A stretch of DNA of 64,000 bases from Membranipora membranacea (taxonomy: Eukaryota; Bryozoa; Gymnolaemata; Cheilostomatida; Membraniporidae), in the NCBI GenBank assembly GCA_914767715.1, contig OU612074.1, positions 22,058,062 to 22,122,061 of the forward strand. Reading direction: 5' to 3'. The notes beneath the pieces were generated by a model that saw only the letters and a program-made list of their open reading frames with translations, made no database searches and had not been told where the DNA came from. Positions 35,118 to 44,929 of this stretch are shown here, piece by piece. A program made the position numbers and the translations under genes. How positions within the stretch are numbered: the stretch's first letter is position 1; every line of letters starts with the position of its first letter.

Positions 35118-37063
35118 ATATGTGAAGGTGTATTTGTTGGATGCCGAGGGCCAAAGGCTGAAGAAAAGAAAGGCAAGTGTGAAAAAGTCCACCAACAATC
35201 CTCAGTATGGATAGACATTCAGCTATACGCTCAAGGAGGCTGATCTTCTATCTCTAACCATGCAGGTATGATACTCTACAGTTTACAACTATAGCCACGC
35301 CACGGGATATACATGTCAACTACTCATTATTGGTAAGACTACTCAGAGACCAATGCATGTTTTGTAAGATTTTCATGTTAAAAAATTCAATGCTCCCGGT
35401 AGTGCTTGTTTCTTGTATTGCGCTTCCGGGAGACTGTGACATCATATTGCAGGGAAAGTGAGTTACCTTCCCTAATGGAGGCACTTTTTCCAACAAATAT
35501 AATTCATGCCAAGTAGGGCATTGAATTTTTCATTACCCTACAAATCTGACAAAACTTTATTATAAGCAACTACCTGACTATAACATGCATTGGACTTTGG
35601 GTAGTCTTTAGAGATTTAATTTTCACATGCTTCGGGAGCAAACCTTGAGTCTCTTATTGTATCTCCCACTCTCATATCTGTTGTTACTTTTAGTTGTCAG
35701 TATGGAACTTCAGTAGACTGGGTCATAGTGAATTCCTTGGAGAGATTAACTCACCGTTTGACACCTACCACTTTGATACAGCCCGTGAGAGGCAATGGTA
35801 CCCTCTGTCTGAAAAGGTAACAATGACTACGCCACAGCACCATTTATTTTCATTTTTCAATCATTTATTTCTAATGACTTGCACATTATTCTACCATTCC
35901 AAATTCTATCATAGATTTTTAGAATTGCTCACGTATGTGAGACGTGTAAGCCAATGCATTACATTATTCTCATTCAATTTTACATACTCCAGTGATTCCT
36001 TTTTATTGACTTTCATTATAAGTATTAAAACTATTTTAGTTTTTGCAAGCTTTCACAGATTTCTTTCCCTTATCGTGTTCTTAAGAATAATTAAATTATC
36101 GCGATTGCTGACCTTTTAATAAAATTAATATTATCATTTTTATTTCCAGCCTCACATGAAGAGACATGGCTCCGAACTTTCCATAATCTCTCCTGAGCTC
36201 AAGATTGCGGTAAAGTACACCCCACCCCCACTGATCGCTGCAGATACAGCTCCAGCTAAAGGTTCTAAGGCTAGTAAGCAGACAGGAGGTGACCTTCATG
36301 TCAAGGTCATATCTGCTCAGTATCTACCCACCAAGAAGTCGGGTGTATATGATCTCTATGTCAAATGGTGAGTGAACTAATACTAGATACTAAGCAAACT
36401 TTCATTAATATTAGCTGCCTCACATTGATGGGAGAAGGTTCACTACCATTGTATGGACAAGCTTCAGTTGTGTTCATGGAGGTGTGTACAAAGCTTATTA
36501 ACTCTTTCAATCAAAGCCGAGAGTAGATTTGTTTGCGAAATTTAAAGAAAGTTACTTGTTTGAGAAGGATTGTTTATCCCGGCCTACCTATAAGTTGTAT
36601 CACACAATCGATGTTTTGCAAAGCAATATTTGATAAAGCAATGTCTGCAATGGCTTGACTGCGATGCAAAATTGAGTAACCCCAGGACCCGTTTCACAAG
36701 TTGTTATTATCTATTCTTTAATCCCAGTTTGTTGATGCCAGAGAGGATGAAGCACAAAACTGGAGTTATCAAGAACAATCTGAACCCTGTTTGGGATGAG
36801 GGATTCACCTATCATAAGGTAGGCTTATCTTGTTAGGGGAGCAATGTTACAGTAAACCAGCCTCACTAATCTCACAATTGCGGTGGAAAAAATTATCAAC
36901 GAAAATATTATTATTTAAAAAAAATTAGATTGAAAGTTCTGATAAGATGAGATTGATTGAGATGCTCAGCAACACACAGGGGTGGCTTCATGCTGCTGGG
37001 GCCAGCAATGAGGAGGTTGTACTAGAGAAGGCCTCGAAACAGCGCTCGACTCATGGTTTCTAG
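35118..37063 (+). pseudogene. Synaptotagmin-like double C2-domain protein, partial, with in-frame stop
   Basis: Exons with consistent phases: 35118-35265, 35694-35816, 36150-36367, 36728-36818, 36929-37063 (stop). The first two give the C-terminal half of a C2A domain: YVKVYLLDAEGQRLKKRK, then LSVWNFSRLGHSEFLGEI. The third gives a linker and the start of C2B (GDLHVKVISAQYLPTKKSG), the fourth its next strands (HKTGVIKNNLNPVWDEGF), the last a short tail (DKMRLIEMLSNTQGW). C2 domains bind Ca2+ or phospholipids; Slp and synaptotagmin proteins act in vesicle docking. The loop Asp residues are poorly kept (SGVYDLYVK in place of a D-x-SDPY-type loop), suggesting Ca-independent binding. A TAG at 35212-35214 falls where the family has NP..NETF. 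The first half of C2A and the second half of C2B were not found. Probably a decaying gene, or one with missing exons and a sequence error. Confidence 0.65.
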
Positions 37064-37385
37064 CTGAAGACCTTGTTGTTGTGCAGTGGTACGCGCACCA
37101 CTGTATGTTGTATCTGAGCAATTAATGAGATTTCACTTGAAAAGTGTTACCTAAGTAGAGCCTATGATGTCTGTCTTGTAGAATGATCGAAAAATAAATT
37201 TCTGTAACATGTTGTTCAGTGAAAAAAATCGAAAAAAAGAGTGTAACAGATTTACCAACAAACTGTAACAGATTTTCGAGTGGGAATGTAATTCTAGTTT
37301 AAGTGATTTTGAAGTAATTTTTTAGATTATGTATAAAGTTCTATCTTTCTCACTGTTGAAAAATGCATCACTCAGTTGGCCCATG

Positions 37386-37535
37386 GGGGGGGGGGTCTTT
37401 CAATTAGAAACAGCCCAAATCGCAATCTGATCGCTCAGTGAGTGAGCGATACTTGCTAGGCTCTTGCTTTTAAATCGCTCAGTCATTGATGGAACTATAT
37501 ACATTCTGAGTGAGCAATTTGGGATAGAATTTGTC
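37386..37535 (-). repeat. Dispersed GGTCTTTCAATTAG repeat, inverted copy
   Basis: Starts at a G-run followed by GGTCTTTCAATTAGAAACAG. Read on the minus strand it gives AGAATGTATATAGTTCCATC, GAGCGATTTAAAAG, TATCGCTCACTCACTGAGCG and ATCAGATTGCGATTT, in the same order as 1310-1425 on the plus strand. The G-run lies exactly at the element end, as also near 32190. Confidence 0.65.
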
Positions 37536-38171
37536 TAAATGAGTTACTACTCAGTGAAATCTATGAATAGCCTTAGGTTTATAAGTGATTTGGTTGAGGA
37601 GGAGAGCCGTCAAGGTCAATTCTGATTTTCTGCCCTTAAAAAATATGTGAGGTTTTTATGTTGCAGATTGGTGACAACTCATAAAATACAATCTCAAATT
37701 TCACCCATTGTTATCACCCATGTACCCCTCAACTTTTCATCAGCCAACGCCGCAAATTCTGACTGATCCCTAACCCTGTTCCCTAGGACTCCACAGTCAT
37801 TATACACAGTTTGTTTGACAGTCCCCGTCCCCGTCCCCCTACTATAGATAGTGCAGGGATATAGTATGGGGCCGTGAATTGGAGTAAATTCTGTTTTGAA
37901 TATTAACTCAGCACGCTATACATTCCTACTGTAGTTTCTTAAATAAACTCGGCTCCAATGAAGGCTTATGTGTTAATTAGCCGTATTTAATTTGAGTGAG
38001 ACTATTGTGTCACAAACTCTCTCCTTATAATTAACTCTTCTACTCTAATTGCTTGTAGCTAGCAGATACGCTGGTGCCATCCATGAATAGCTGGTCTGAA
38101 AATTATTAACTCAGTACACAATACATTCCTATTGTAATTCCGTTACAAAAAGTTGCAATTCAGTCACAATG

Positions 38172-38201
38172 TTTATTTATTTATTTATTTATTTATTTAT
38201 T
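38172..38201 (-). repeat. (TTTA)n tract, LINE 3' tail
   Basis: Seven to eight units of TTTA on the plus strand, i.e. (TAAA)n at the 3' end of the minus-strand LINE whose ORF ends at 38433. Such microsatellite tails mark LINE 3' termini. Confidence 0.8.
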
Positions 38202-38432
38202 GAGGTTTTCTAAAAGTTTATAATTAAAGCAAATTAAAAATAACTTGTTGACCTCATACACATTAACATAGATACAAAAGATGACTTGAATAAAAAGATA
38301 TAAGTGGTAGGGTGTTACATACTATATAGTGTGTAGGATAATGAAAGCATGGTATCATAAATTGCATGAATAAGATGAAAAAAAAGAAAAGAAGAAACAG
38401 AGAGTGGCAAACAAAAATACAAGTTAACAACA

Positions 38433-41252
38433 TTAGGTGGGATTAAATGATAATGATTCATGAGGCTTGGTTGATTTAGTTACAAATGTATGAAAAATAT
38501 TTAAAAAGGCTGATTTGCCTAGGTTTGATCTAAATGAGGGTTTAATTATTGCACAGTTGCTACGAAGTGATCGTGTATGTCTGTTTGATTTGCTAACGAG
38601 ATGAAGTATGTGCTTGGATGCACGGCCTTTATGGACCCTCGATTTGACAAAATTGTGAAAAAGAAAATTCCTTCTACTGTGGAGAGTATGTAAATTTAGG
38701 AGCAAGCGGCCAGATGTGACAGAAAATTGTTTGGGGGCTGAAGTTATGATTCTGATTGCTTTATTTTGTACTTTTTCTAATGTATCTGAATTTTTGGATA
38801 AACCATCAAGGTACAATGATGAGCAGTATTCTACTATAGGTCTGATCAGTGATTTGTAAGTCTTCAATGAGTTTTCTACTGTCATGTATTTTTTTAGTTT
38901 TGATAACAAGTAGACCATTTTGTTTGCTTTAGAGGCGGTGGCATTAGCCTGAGGGGTTAAACTAAGTTCTGAATCAAGAATAACTCCAAGAAGATTGAGT
39001 GAATGCTTGGATTCTATTTTCAAATTGTTTATTTGGATTTGGTAAAAATCTTCTACTTTCCTATTTGAGAAAATACAGTATTGAGTTTTGGATAAGTTGA
39101 GTTGAAGGAGATTGTTTGAATACCAATTCGATACTTCTCTCATCGATGACTCAGATTTATCCATTAAGGTATGGATATCTGTTGCTGTGCAGTAAATAAC
39201 GGTGTCATCAGCGTAAGCGAATGCAGTTTTGTGCTTGTTAAGGAGATCATTGATAGCAAGATTGAATAAGATTGGACCTAGAACACTTCCTTGGGGTACT
39301 CCACATGTAATCGGTAGTGCACTGGACTGATCATGATCAACTTTCTTGATTCGGGTTCGATGTGAAAGATAGGATGTAAATAATTTTGTTGTTGACTCTG
39401 CAAAATTTAGTCGCTTTAGAGTGTGGATGAGTTGTCCATGATTTATAGTGTCAAATGCTTTACGTACGTCCAAAGACAGTGCACCTATGAAATTCGGTTG
39501 AGGGTTGTCTAGCGTTGTTCTCCAATTTTGTAAAAGAGAAAGTAGTAACTGTTCACTAGAATGGTGCTTACGAAAACCGAATTGTCGATCTGAGAGTATT
39601 CCATGTGTTTCGATAAAGGTCATAATTTGATTTTTCATATCTAGCTCAAACACCTTTGATATGATTGGCAGACTGGAAATTGGTCTGTAATTGCAAGGGT
39701 CTGTTTTATCGCCCTTCTTAAAGAGTGGGATGACCAGGGCTGTTTTTAGGCAGTCAGGGAATATTGATTTCTTGTAGCATTCATTAATGGTCAGGGCTAT
39801 GGGAAGAGCTAATAGGTCTGCAACAATTTGGTACAGGGAAGCTGGAAACATGGTCAAGCCACCCCGTTTATTTGGTTTGAGGGACTTTATCAGTTTGTAG
39901 ATTGTTTCGCTCTCAACATATGTGAAAGAGAAACTTGGACCATGGAAAAGGTCAGGTTGTGGATCGATCTTAGGAATAAAAACCGATTGTCCAGCGACCG
40001 TGGTGAAATATCTATTAAGGGCATTTGCCTTGTCAGAGTTTGAGGTGTAGGTAGAGTTTTGATAGCTAATTTTCTCGATTTGATCAGAGGATTTCTTTTT
40101 TCCTGTCAGTGATTTCAGGCAGGTGAAAAAACTTTTTTCATCTTTAGATAACGAGTCATTTATAAAGTCTTTCTTAGCATTCCTAATTTTATTTGTAACA
40201 AAGTTTCGAAACTTGTTGAACTGTTTGACTTGCGCTGTAGCTGGATTAGGTATATCCTTGAATACCCTCTTGTGAAATTTGTTTCTTAAATTAATGAGAT
40301 GCTGAATATCAGGGAAAAGCCACTGGTTTTTAGCCCCTCGCACTCTTTTTGTTTTAACTGGAGCATGCTTGTCAATCAGGTCAGAGATAAAGTTTTCGAT
40401 ATTTTCCATGCGGTGATGCAATGATTTGTTCATGTCAGTTGCTGTTTGCAGTAGTGGAAGTTTCGAACAGTCATTATAAAATTCCTCATGATTAATGCTG
40501 TGAATATTTCTGGTTCTAATTAGTTTGTGTGGCTGTTTTATAGCATGATGTTGATTAATTATTAAGTATGTGGCATAGTGATCAGAAATTGATCTATCGC
40601 ATGTCAGGATCTTGCAACTATTAATGCTAATGTCACTGTCCACATAGTTGTGGTCTAATAAGCTTTCTCTCCCTAAATGGCTAATGTATGAAATCCCATT
40701 AACTTGCTGTAATAGCCCTGCAGACAAGAAGCTCTGCTCTAAATGTGTTTTTTCGTTTGATGAGGAATTCCAATTAATATTAAAATCTCCTAGTAGTATA
40801 AACTTATGGCCAACATATTGGTTTTGATGTAGAATTGAGCTCATCATTGTAATGAATTCGGTTTTGTTAGCATCAGGGGGAAGATAAATTGATCCGATGA
40901 TGTAGCCGTGTTGGTTGTTTGTGGAAGGTATTTTTATCCAAACCGAGTCACAAAATTTGGACAGTTTAACACTTAATTGACTTATTATAGAGAATTTATA
41001 TGAAGATTTTACAAAGAGCGCAGCACCGCCTCCCCGGGTTTTGGTTGTAGATTTTCTGTCACATCTAGCTATTGAGAATCCAGGCAAGTCAACAAGACTA
41101 TCTGGAATATCAGGAGTGAGCCATGTTTCAGAAACAGAAAAAATGTCGGTTGACTTAAAAAGATTGAGGCTTTCATAATAAAACATCTTTTTATATAATG
41201 ACCTTACGTTGTGATGTAGAAGTCTCAAATTGTTGCTGGATGCAGGCTTCAT
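38433..41252 (-). CDS. LINE ORF2: APE endonuclease plus reverse transcriptase
   Basis: 939 codons without a stop. The N-terminal apurinic-type endonuclease (about residues 9-230) shows LLHHNVRSL, SETWL (Glu42), RGGGAALFV, GDFNINW (about 155) and SDHYATY (about 224). The reverse transcriptase (about 480-760) shows NYRPISSLPIISKVFE, LSLDVRKAFDTINH (about 600), GVPQGSVLGPILFN and the catalytic FAYADDTVIY (about 680). A C-terminal thumb-like region follows, with IRPIVEYCSSLYLDGL. The protein nicks target DNA and primes reverse transcription there. All catalytic residues I can check are present, so this copy may be recently active. The frame stays open for about 45 codons upstream of the Met used here, so the true start may lie further out. 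Confidence 0.9.
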   Translation of the reverse strand: MKPASSNNLRLLHHNVRSLYKKMFYYESLNLFKSTDIFSVSETWLTPDIPDSLVDLPGFSIARCDRKSTTKTRGGGAALFVKSSYKFSIISQLSVKLSKFCDSVWIKIPSTNNQHGYIIGSIYLPPDANKTEFITMMSSILHQNQYVGHKFILLGDFNINWNSSSNEKTHLEQSFLSAGLLQQVNGISYISHLGRESLLDHNYVDSDISINSCKILTCDRSISDHYATYLIINQHHAIKQPHKLIRTRNIHSINHEEFYNDCSKLPLLQTATDMNKSLHHRMENIENFISDLIDKHAPVKTKRVRGAKNQWLFPDIQHLINLRNKFHKRVFKDIPNPATAQVKQFNKFRNFVTNKIRNAKKDFINDSLSKDEKSFFTCLKSLTGKKKSSDQIEKISYQNSTYTSNSDKANALNRYFTTVAGQSVFIPKIDPQPDLFHGPSFSFTYVESETIYKLIKSLKPNKRGGLTMFPASLYQIVADLLALPIALTINECYKKSIFPDCLKTALVIPLFKKGDKTDPCNYRPISSLPIISKVFELDMKNQIMTFIETHGILSDRQFGFRKHHSSEQLLLSLLQNWRTTLDNPQPNFIGALSLDVRKAFDTINHGQLIHTLKRLNFAESTTKLFTSYLSHRTRIKKVDHDQSSALPITCGVPQGSVLGPILFNLAINDLLNKHKTAFAYADDTVIYCTATDIHTLMDKSESSMREVSNWYSNNLLQLNLSKTQYCIFSNRKVEDFYQIQINNLKIESKHSLNLLGVILDSELSLTPQANATASKANKMVYLLSKLKKYMTVENSLKTYKSLIRPIVEYCSSLYLDGLSKNSDTLEKVQNKAIRIITSAPKQFSVTSGRLLLNLHTLHSRRNFLFHNFVKSRVHKGRASKHILHLVSKSNRHTRSLRSNCAIIKPSFRSNLGKSAFLNIFHTFVTKSTKPHESLSFNPT

Positions 41253-41817
41253 CTCAGATAGGGAGCTAATAGTATTCCATATGCGGTTATGGTAGCAGAG
41301 ACTTTGTTCATAAATGTTAGACGAGTTTATTGATGCTTGGTTTCTGTTATGCCTAAAAAATGATGAAAAAAATAGTTTTTTCTATTTTTGATACCCCAGT
41401 AACATTCAGCATGGTTGGAAACCCAGGTTTACATAGGTTTATAGCTTCAAAAATAAAAATGCAGCAAAATCTTTTGTATCTTTTATTGTAACAGATTTTC
41501 AGTCACCACCCTATTTTTATTTGGGTGCTGAAGAAAAAATTATCCAAATTAATTGAATGTTTTTAAATGTCATTTTCGATACCATAACATCCTTACAAGC
41601 CATGGTCTGGGCCTGTATTAAAATAGCTTTACAATCAGTCAATAAAATTATTGATTTACATCTTTTTAAACAGCTAACAGTTTTTTGTTGTTTGCAGCAA
41701 ACAGATTGTAATGCGAATTTTCAATAGGTTGAGACTCTCAGCTTTCAGAAAATGTGCGACTTGAAAATTTTTCTGGATGTGTCATTTCATCAGAATTGCC
41801 CTTCTTAAAGAGATATT

Positions 41818-42440
41818 ACCTCTCAATTAGTTCTGTATAATAATATCAATATGGATATCCAGTATCGCTGGTCTGTAGGTAGGTAGATGATCCTTTATAC
41901 AGCGGCAAGTCTCATATCCTCGGTTTTCTGTCGGTATTATAGATATTTGTAAGTTTTGTCACTACAATATGGCTCAATGATGAGGCTATCCGGATGATTT
42001 CTTTCAGTGTCACAATGAAACATCAAGTAGCTTCAATTTTTGTTTTGAGTGTGGTTATTAAAAGGGCTTCAACAGCACCATATGGAATTCATTCAGAACA
42101 ATGTTCTGTTGTCAAGATAACTTTTGCCAGTAATAGCTGCCTTGACCAGAATTTCATTTCATGTTGGAACAGAAAAACAGAAACTGATGCCCCAATTGAC
42201 TATAGCGTGTTTGTGCAGCAACTCTTCAATTTTTTGTCTCTTTTTATCCCAGTATTTCCTTTCACTACACTCTTGCGACTGTGATTATATCCTTCAACAC
42301 CATAGTCAACAGTATCACTGTATTGTCTGCTTGTAGATGCACGCTCGATATAACCATGTAACAGAGTTTGATGAATACGCCGGACATAGGGCTGCTCAGG
42401 CTTTCTCTCTTAGTCAGTTCGTTAAGCATACCTCGACGTC
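41818..42440 (+). pseudogene. Duplicated sphingomyelinase intron 4 and exon 5 fragment
   Basis: Aligns with 29998-30800. Shared blocks include TATGGATATCCAG, TGATCCTTTA, TTGTCTGCTTGTAGATGCAC and the exon text from 42337 (MHARYNHVTEFDEY, then QAFSLSQFVKHTSTS). Homology stops inside the exon at about 42440, before the catalytic TGDFN region, and a TAA follows at once. It begins in the intron just after exon 4, so the copy has no upstream exons and cannot make enzyme. Confidence 0.85.
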
Positions 42441-42443
42441 AAG

Positions 42444-44924
42444 TTAAGCTTGGTATAATGATTAGTGGAGCAAGTGGGAGACCTGGAATGACTGGAATAC
42501 CTGGCTGGACTGAGACAGCTGGTATAACTGGAACGCTTACACCAGTTATACAACGGAGAGATATGAATCCGGTAACAATATGATAATTGTTTTTTCTTTC
42601 AAAATTTATTGGCATAACTTTCATTCTATGAGAGTTCTTCAAAATCAGCCATTGAGAAAAATGATTCCACTGTGGTCAAACTGAACAAACTGAAGCTTCA
42701 CTAATTATCGTTTAGCTGATGGTAAATGTGTAGCCCATCTGTGGAAGTCAGAAGGAGTTTAGTGTAAGGCCTGGTTGAATTTTGTGTGTTCAGTTCATCC
42801 TGTCTCTACAGTTGTGTAGCAGAGCCATTTTGCCCAGTTGAAACAGGTAAAATGAATCTGTAGCCAGGCTCTGTGTTTTATACCTCTAACTTTGTGGTTC
42901 GAAAGCCCCCGTCCCCACCATCAATATGCTGCCAATCAGAGCCAATATGTTGTCAACTAGAATCAGCTGCATTGCCTTAAATTGAAGTTAACCTCCCCGC
43001 ATGAATAGCAGATCTCTTGTTGAGTGTATAAAATATACAATTGGTCAAGTCTGGTTATGAATATTATTCTAACTTTTAAGTTCATCTACTTTTCTTGTTT
43101 TATCCCACTTTCTACATCGGGTGCAGTTGGCATCGTGGCAGGCTGCTTCGCCTTATCCTGTTGTATCAGATGCTGTAAAGGGTTCTGTTGAAGTAAAAAG
43201 TCAAATCAAGAAAACAATGCTCAAGGCGCAACTTCCATCCCCGTAGGTAAGTTATTAATTAATTTTTTGCGTACTCATAGTTACGAGTTTGCAGTTGGGT
43301 GCTTTGGTTTAGCATTTATTTATGTAAATCATGCTAGTTTAGTGCACCGAGCGAATGTTTCTCATTACAATCCCCTTTTACTCGCCATGCATTATTAATC
43401 TCAAGCTGTTATTTTGTTAAATGTGTCAGCAAAACATTGAGAAGTAGCCTGGCATGAAGAAATGTCATCACATCTTTGTTCTGAGAAAATATGTAGAAAA
43501 CTTGTCTGTCTGATAAAGAAAGCTAGTGGTTGACCGGGTCACATTGTCACAATTAAATTTATGCTGACGCTGTGGCCTAGGCTTCAATAACAATATTACT
43601 TGTGCCATGTGAAGCCAACTGAATGACACTTTTACAACCAGGGGTATTACCAGTATATTGCCTTACCCTTCCTTTTTTCCTTTGGCTAAACGCACAGCTT
43701 AAAAAGCTACACAAATATACCCTTGCGAAATTTTTTTTATCCATGAAGTATTTATTTATTCAGAGGAGGGACAGCCTGCCTCTTATTCCACCACAGTGAC
43801 CACAGCTGACGGGCGGACAGTGAGGACACACCAGGTATTCCCCGGAGGTCAGCCTCTTAATACCACCACTACATCAGGAGCTACAGCGTGGTCAGTATAC
43901 TTCACAGGAATAAGAGCCTGTATATGCCTTGGCCTTTCCTTAGGAGCCTTTTTGTTTTGGGCTAAATCTACTTTGTCACTAACATAAGTAAATCTACTCA
44001 ACAGCCATTGAGGTCAACTTAATGTTTAGATGATGTGACTGGTGTTTGCCACCCATGTATCAGTTACGTCACTTCCAGTAAGTTTCATAAAATTTAATGG
44101 TTTAGCACTGACCATCAATATTGTGATGGGATGTTTTGGTTTCCATTTCAAATTTTGCAGTATTTTAAAGGTGTTTCTCAAACTGTCAACTTTTTATCGA
44201 CTTTTAGAGCTCCTCTAGAGGCGGGATATCCAGCTTACCCTTCTTCACAAAATCCAAATATCTCTGTGTACCCTGGGTCACCTACAGCTCCATCAGCACC
44301 AGGCCTAGTACCAGGCCCAGCAACTTACAGTGACAGTATGCCTCCACCACCTTCATATGATCAGGCTGTGGACAACTCGGAGGTGTGTTATAATAATAAT
44401 GATTCTTATAAGTGTATCCCTTTCCTCTTACTTTACAAGTAAGCTATCTTTTCTTTGAAAATGTCCAGACAACTCCGAACTGTTCATGTCAAGACAGGGA
44501 AGTGTCTGTGTGTCCTAAGTAATGATGTCAGTTTAAGGGATACGGTCATACGTACTTCATTAACTATTTTGTGATCCCGCATCATCTATAATATCATTCA
44601 AACGGGTGTCCTACTAGTACCGGATATGCACACTTGTCACTTGTGTATACTTAGCCTATATACTGGTGTCTAATGCCAGCCCACTCTTTTTGAATATTTG
44701 TCAGGGTAACTTTTGCCCTAGAGGGTTATCCTTGCAGATCTCTCAGACTCACCATTTTAATTCATTTGTTTCAGTATGTACAGCCTCCCCCTGAGCTAAC
44801 AGCCAATCAGTTACCCACTTATAATGATTGTATCAGAAGTTCTCCCTTTGCTTCTCAAGAGGGCATACTGAGGCTGGTCCTGATACGCCCCTCTCACAAT
44901 CTAGTTAATGTGATGGAACCATGA
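42444..44924 (+). pseudogene. Trp-repeat membrane protein, copy B, with PY-motif tail
   Basis: Aligned to copy A: Trp-rich exon 42444-42571 (WSKWETWNDWNTW, then ending TSYTTERYES), TM exon about 43110-43246 (GAVGIVAGCFAL, CCIRCCKGFC), cytoplasmic exon 43764-43834 (EEGQPASYSTTVTTADGRTV, donor CAG|GTATTC). Unlike copy A, two more exons follow: about 44161-44382 (proline-rich; YPAYPSSQNPN, PPPPSYDQAVDNSE) and 44775-44924 (YVQPPPELTANQLPTYNDC, then stop). PPSY and LPTY are WW/NEDD4-type ligand motifs. The inferred topology is extracellular Trp-rich region, one TM, palmitoylatable Cys cluster, PY tail, as in Shisa/WBP1-like proteins. Lesions: TAG (about 42459) and TGA (about 42504) at Trp positions, TGA in the Cys cluster, and loss of the AG acceptor present in copy A. 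The tail exons look intact, so a transcript starting elsewhere is possible. Confidence 0.55.
44161..44924 (+). CDS. PY-motif cytoplasmic tail exons (intact)
   Basis: The exon from 44161 (acceptor TTTTGCAG) to 44382 (GAG|GTGTGT) and the exon 44775-44924 (acceptor TTTGTTTCAG) both read in phase 0 and join cleanly. They carry two PY-type motifs (PPSY, LPTY), which in other families recruit WW-domain ubiquitin ligases. No lesion was seen here, in contrast to the upstream exons of copy B. An alternative acceptor 56 bp into the first exon (CTTTTAG) also exists, but it would require a different upstream phase. Confidence 0.55.
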
Positions 44925-44929
44925 CTATT

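Larger units (their letters stand above)
38172..41390 (-). mobile_element. Non-LTR retrotransposon (CR1/L2-like clade) with complete ORF2
   Basis: The element runs from around 41.39 kb to the (TAAA)n tail at 38172. No separate ORF1 (gag-like) was seen upstream, so it may be 5'-truncated before ORF1 or belong to a one-ORF family. Target-site duplications could not be fixed. It lies between the C2 gene and the mosaic duplication, antisense to both. Confidence 0.85.

Noticed and set aside
35694-36119. 141-codon single ORF
   Set aside because: Only the first 41 codons (to 35816) are C2-domain exon; the rest is T-rich intron read-through.
39828-40043. 71-codon plus-strand ORF
   Set aside because: Antisense to the LINE reverse transcriptase frame, which explains it fully.
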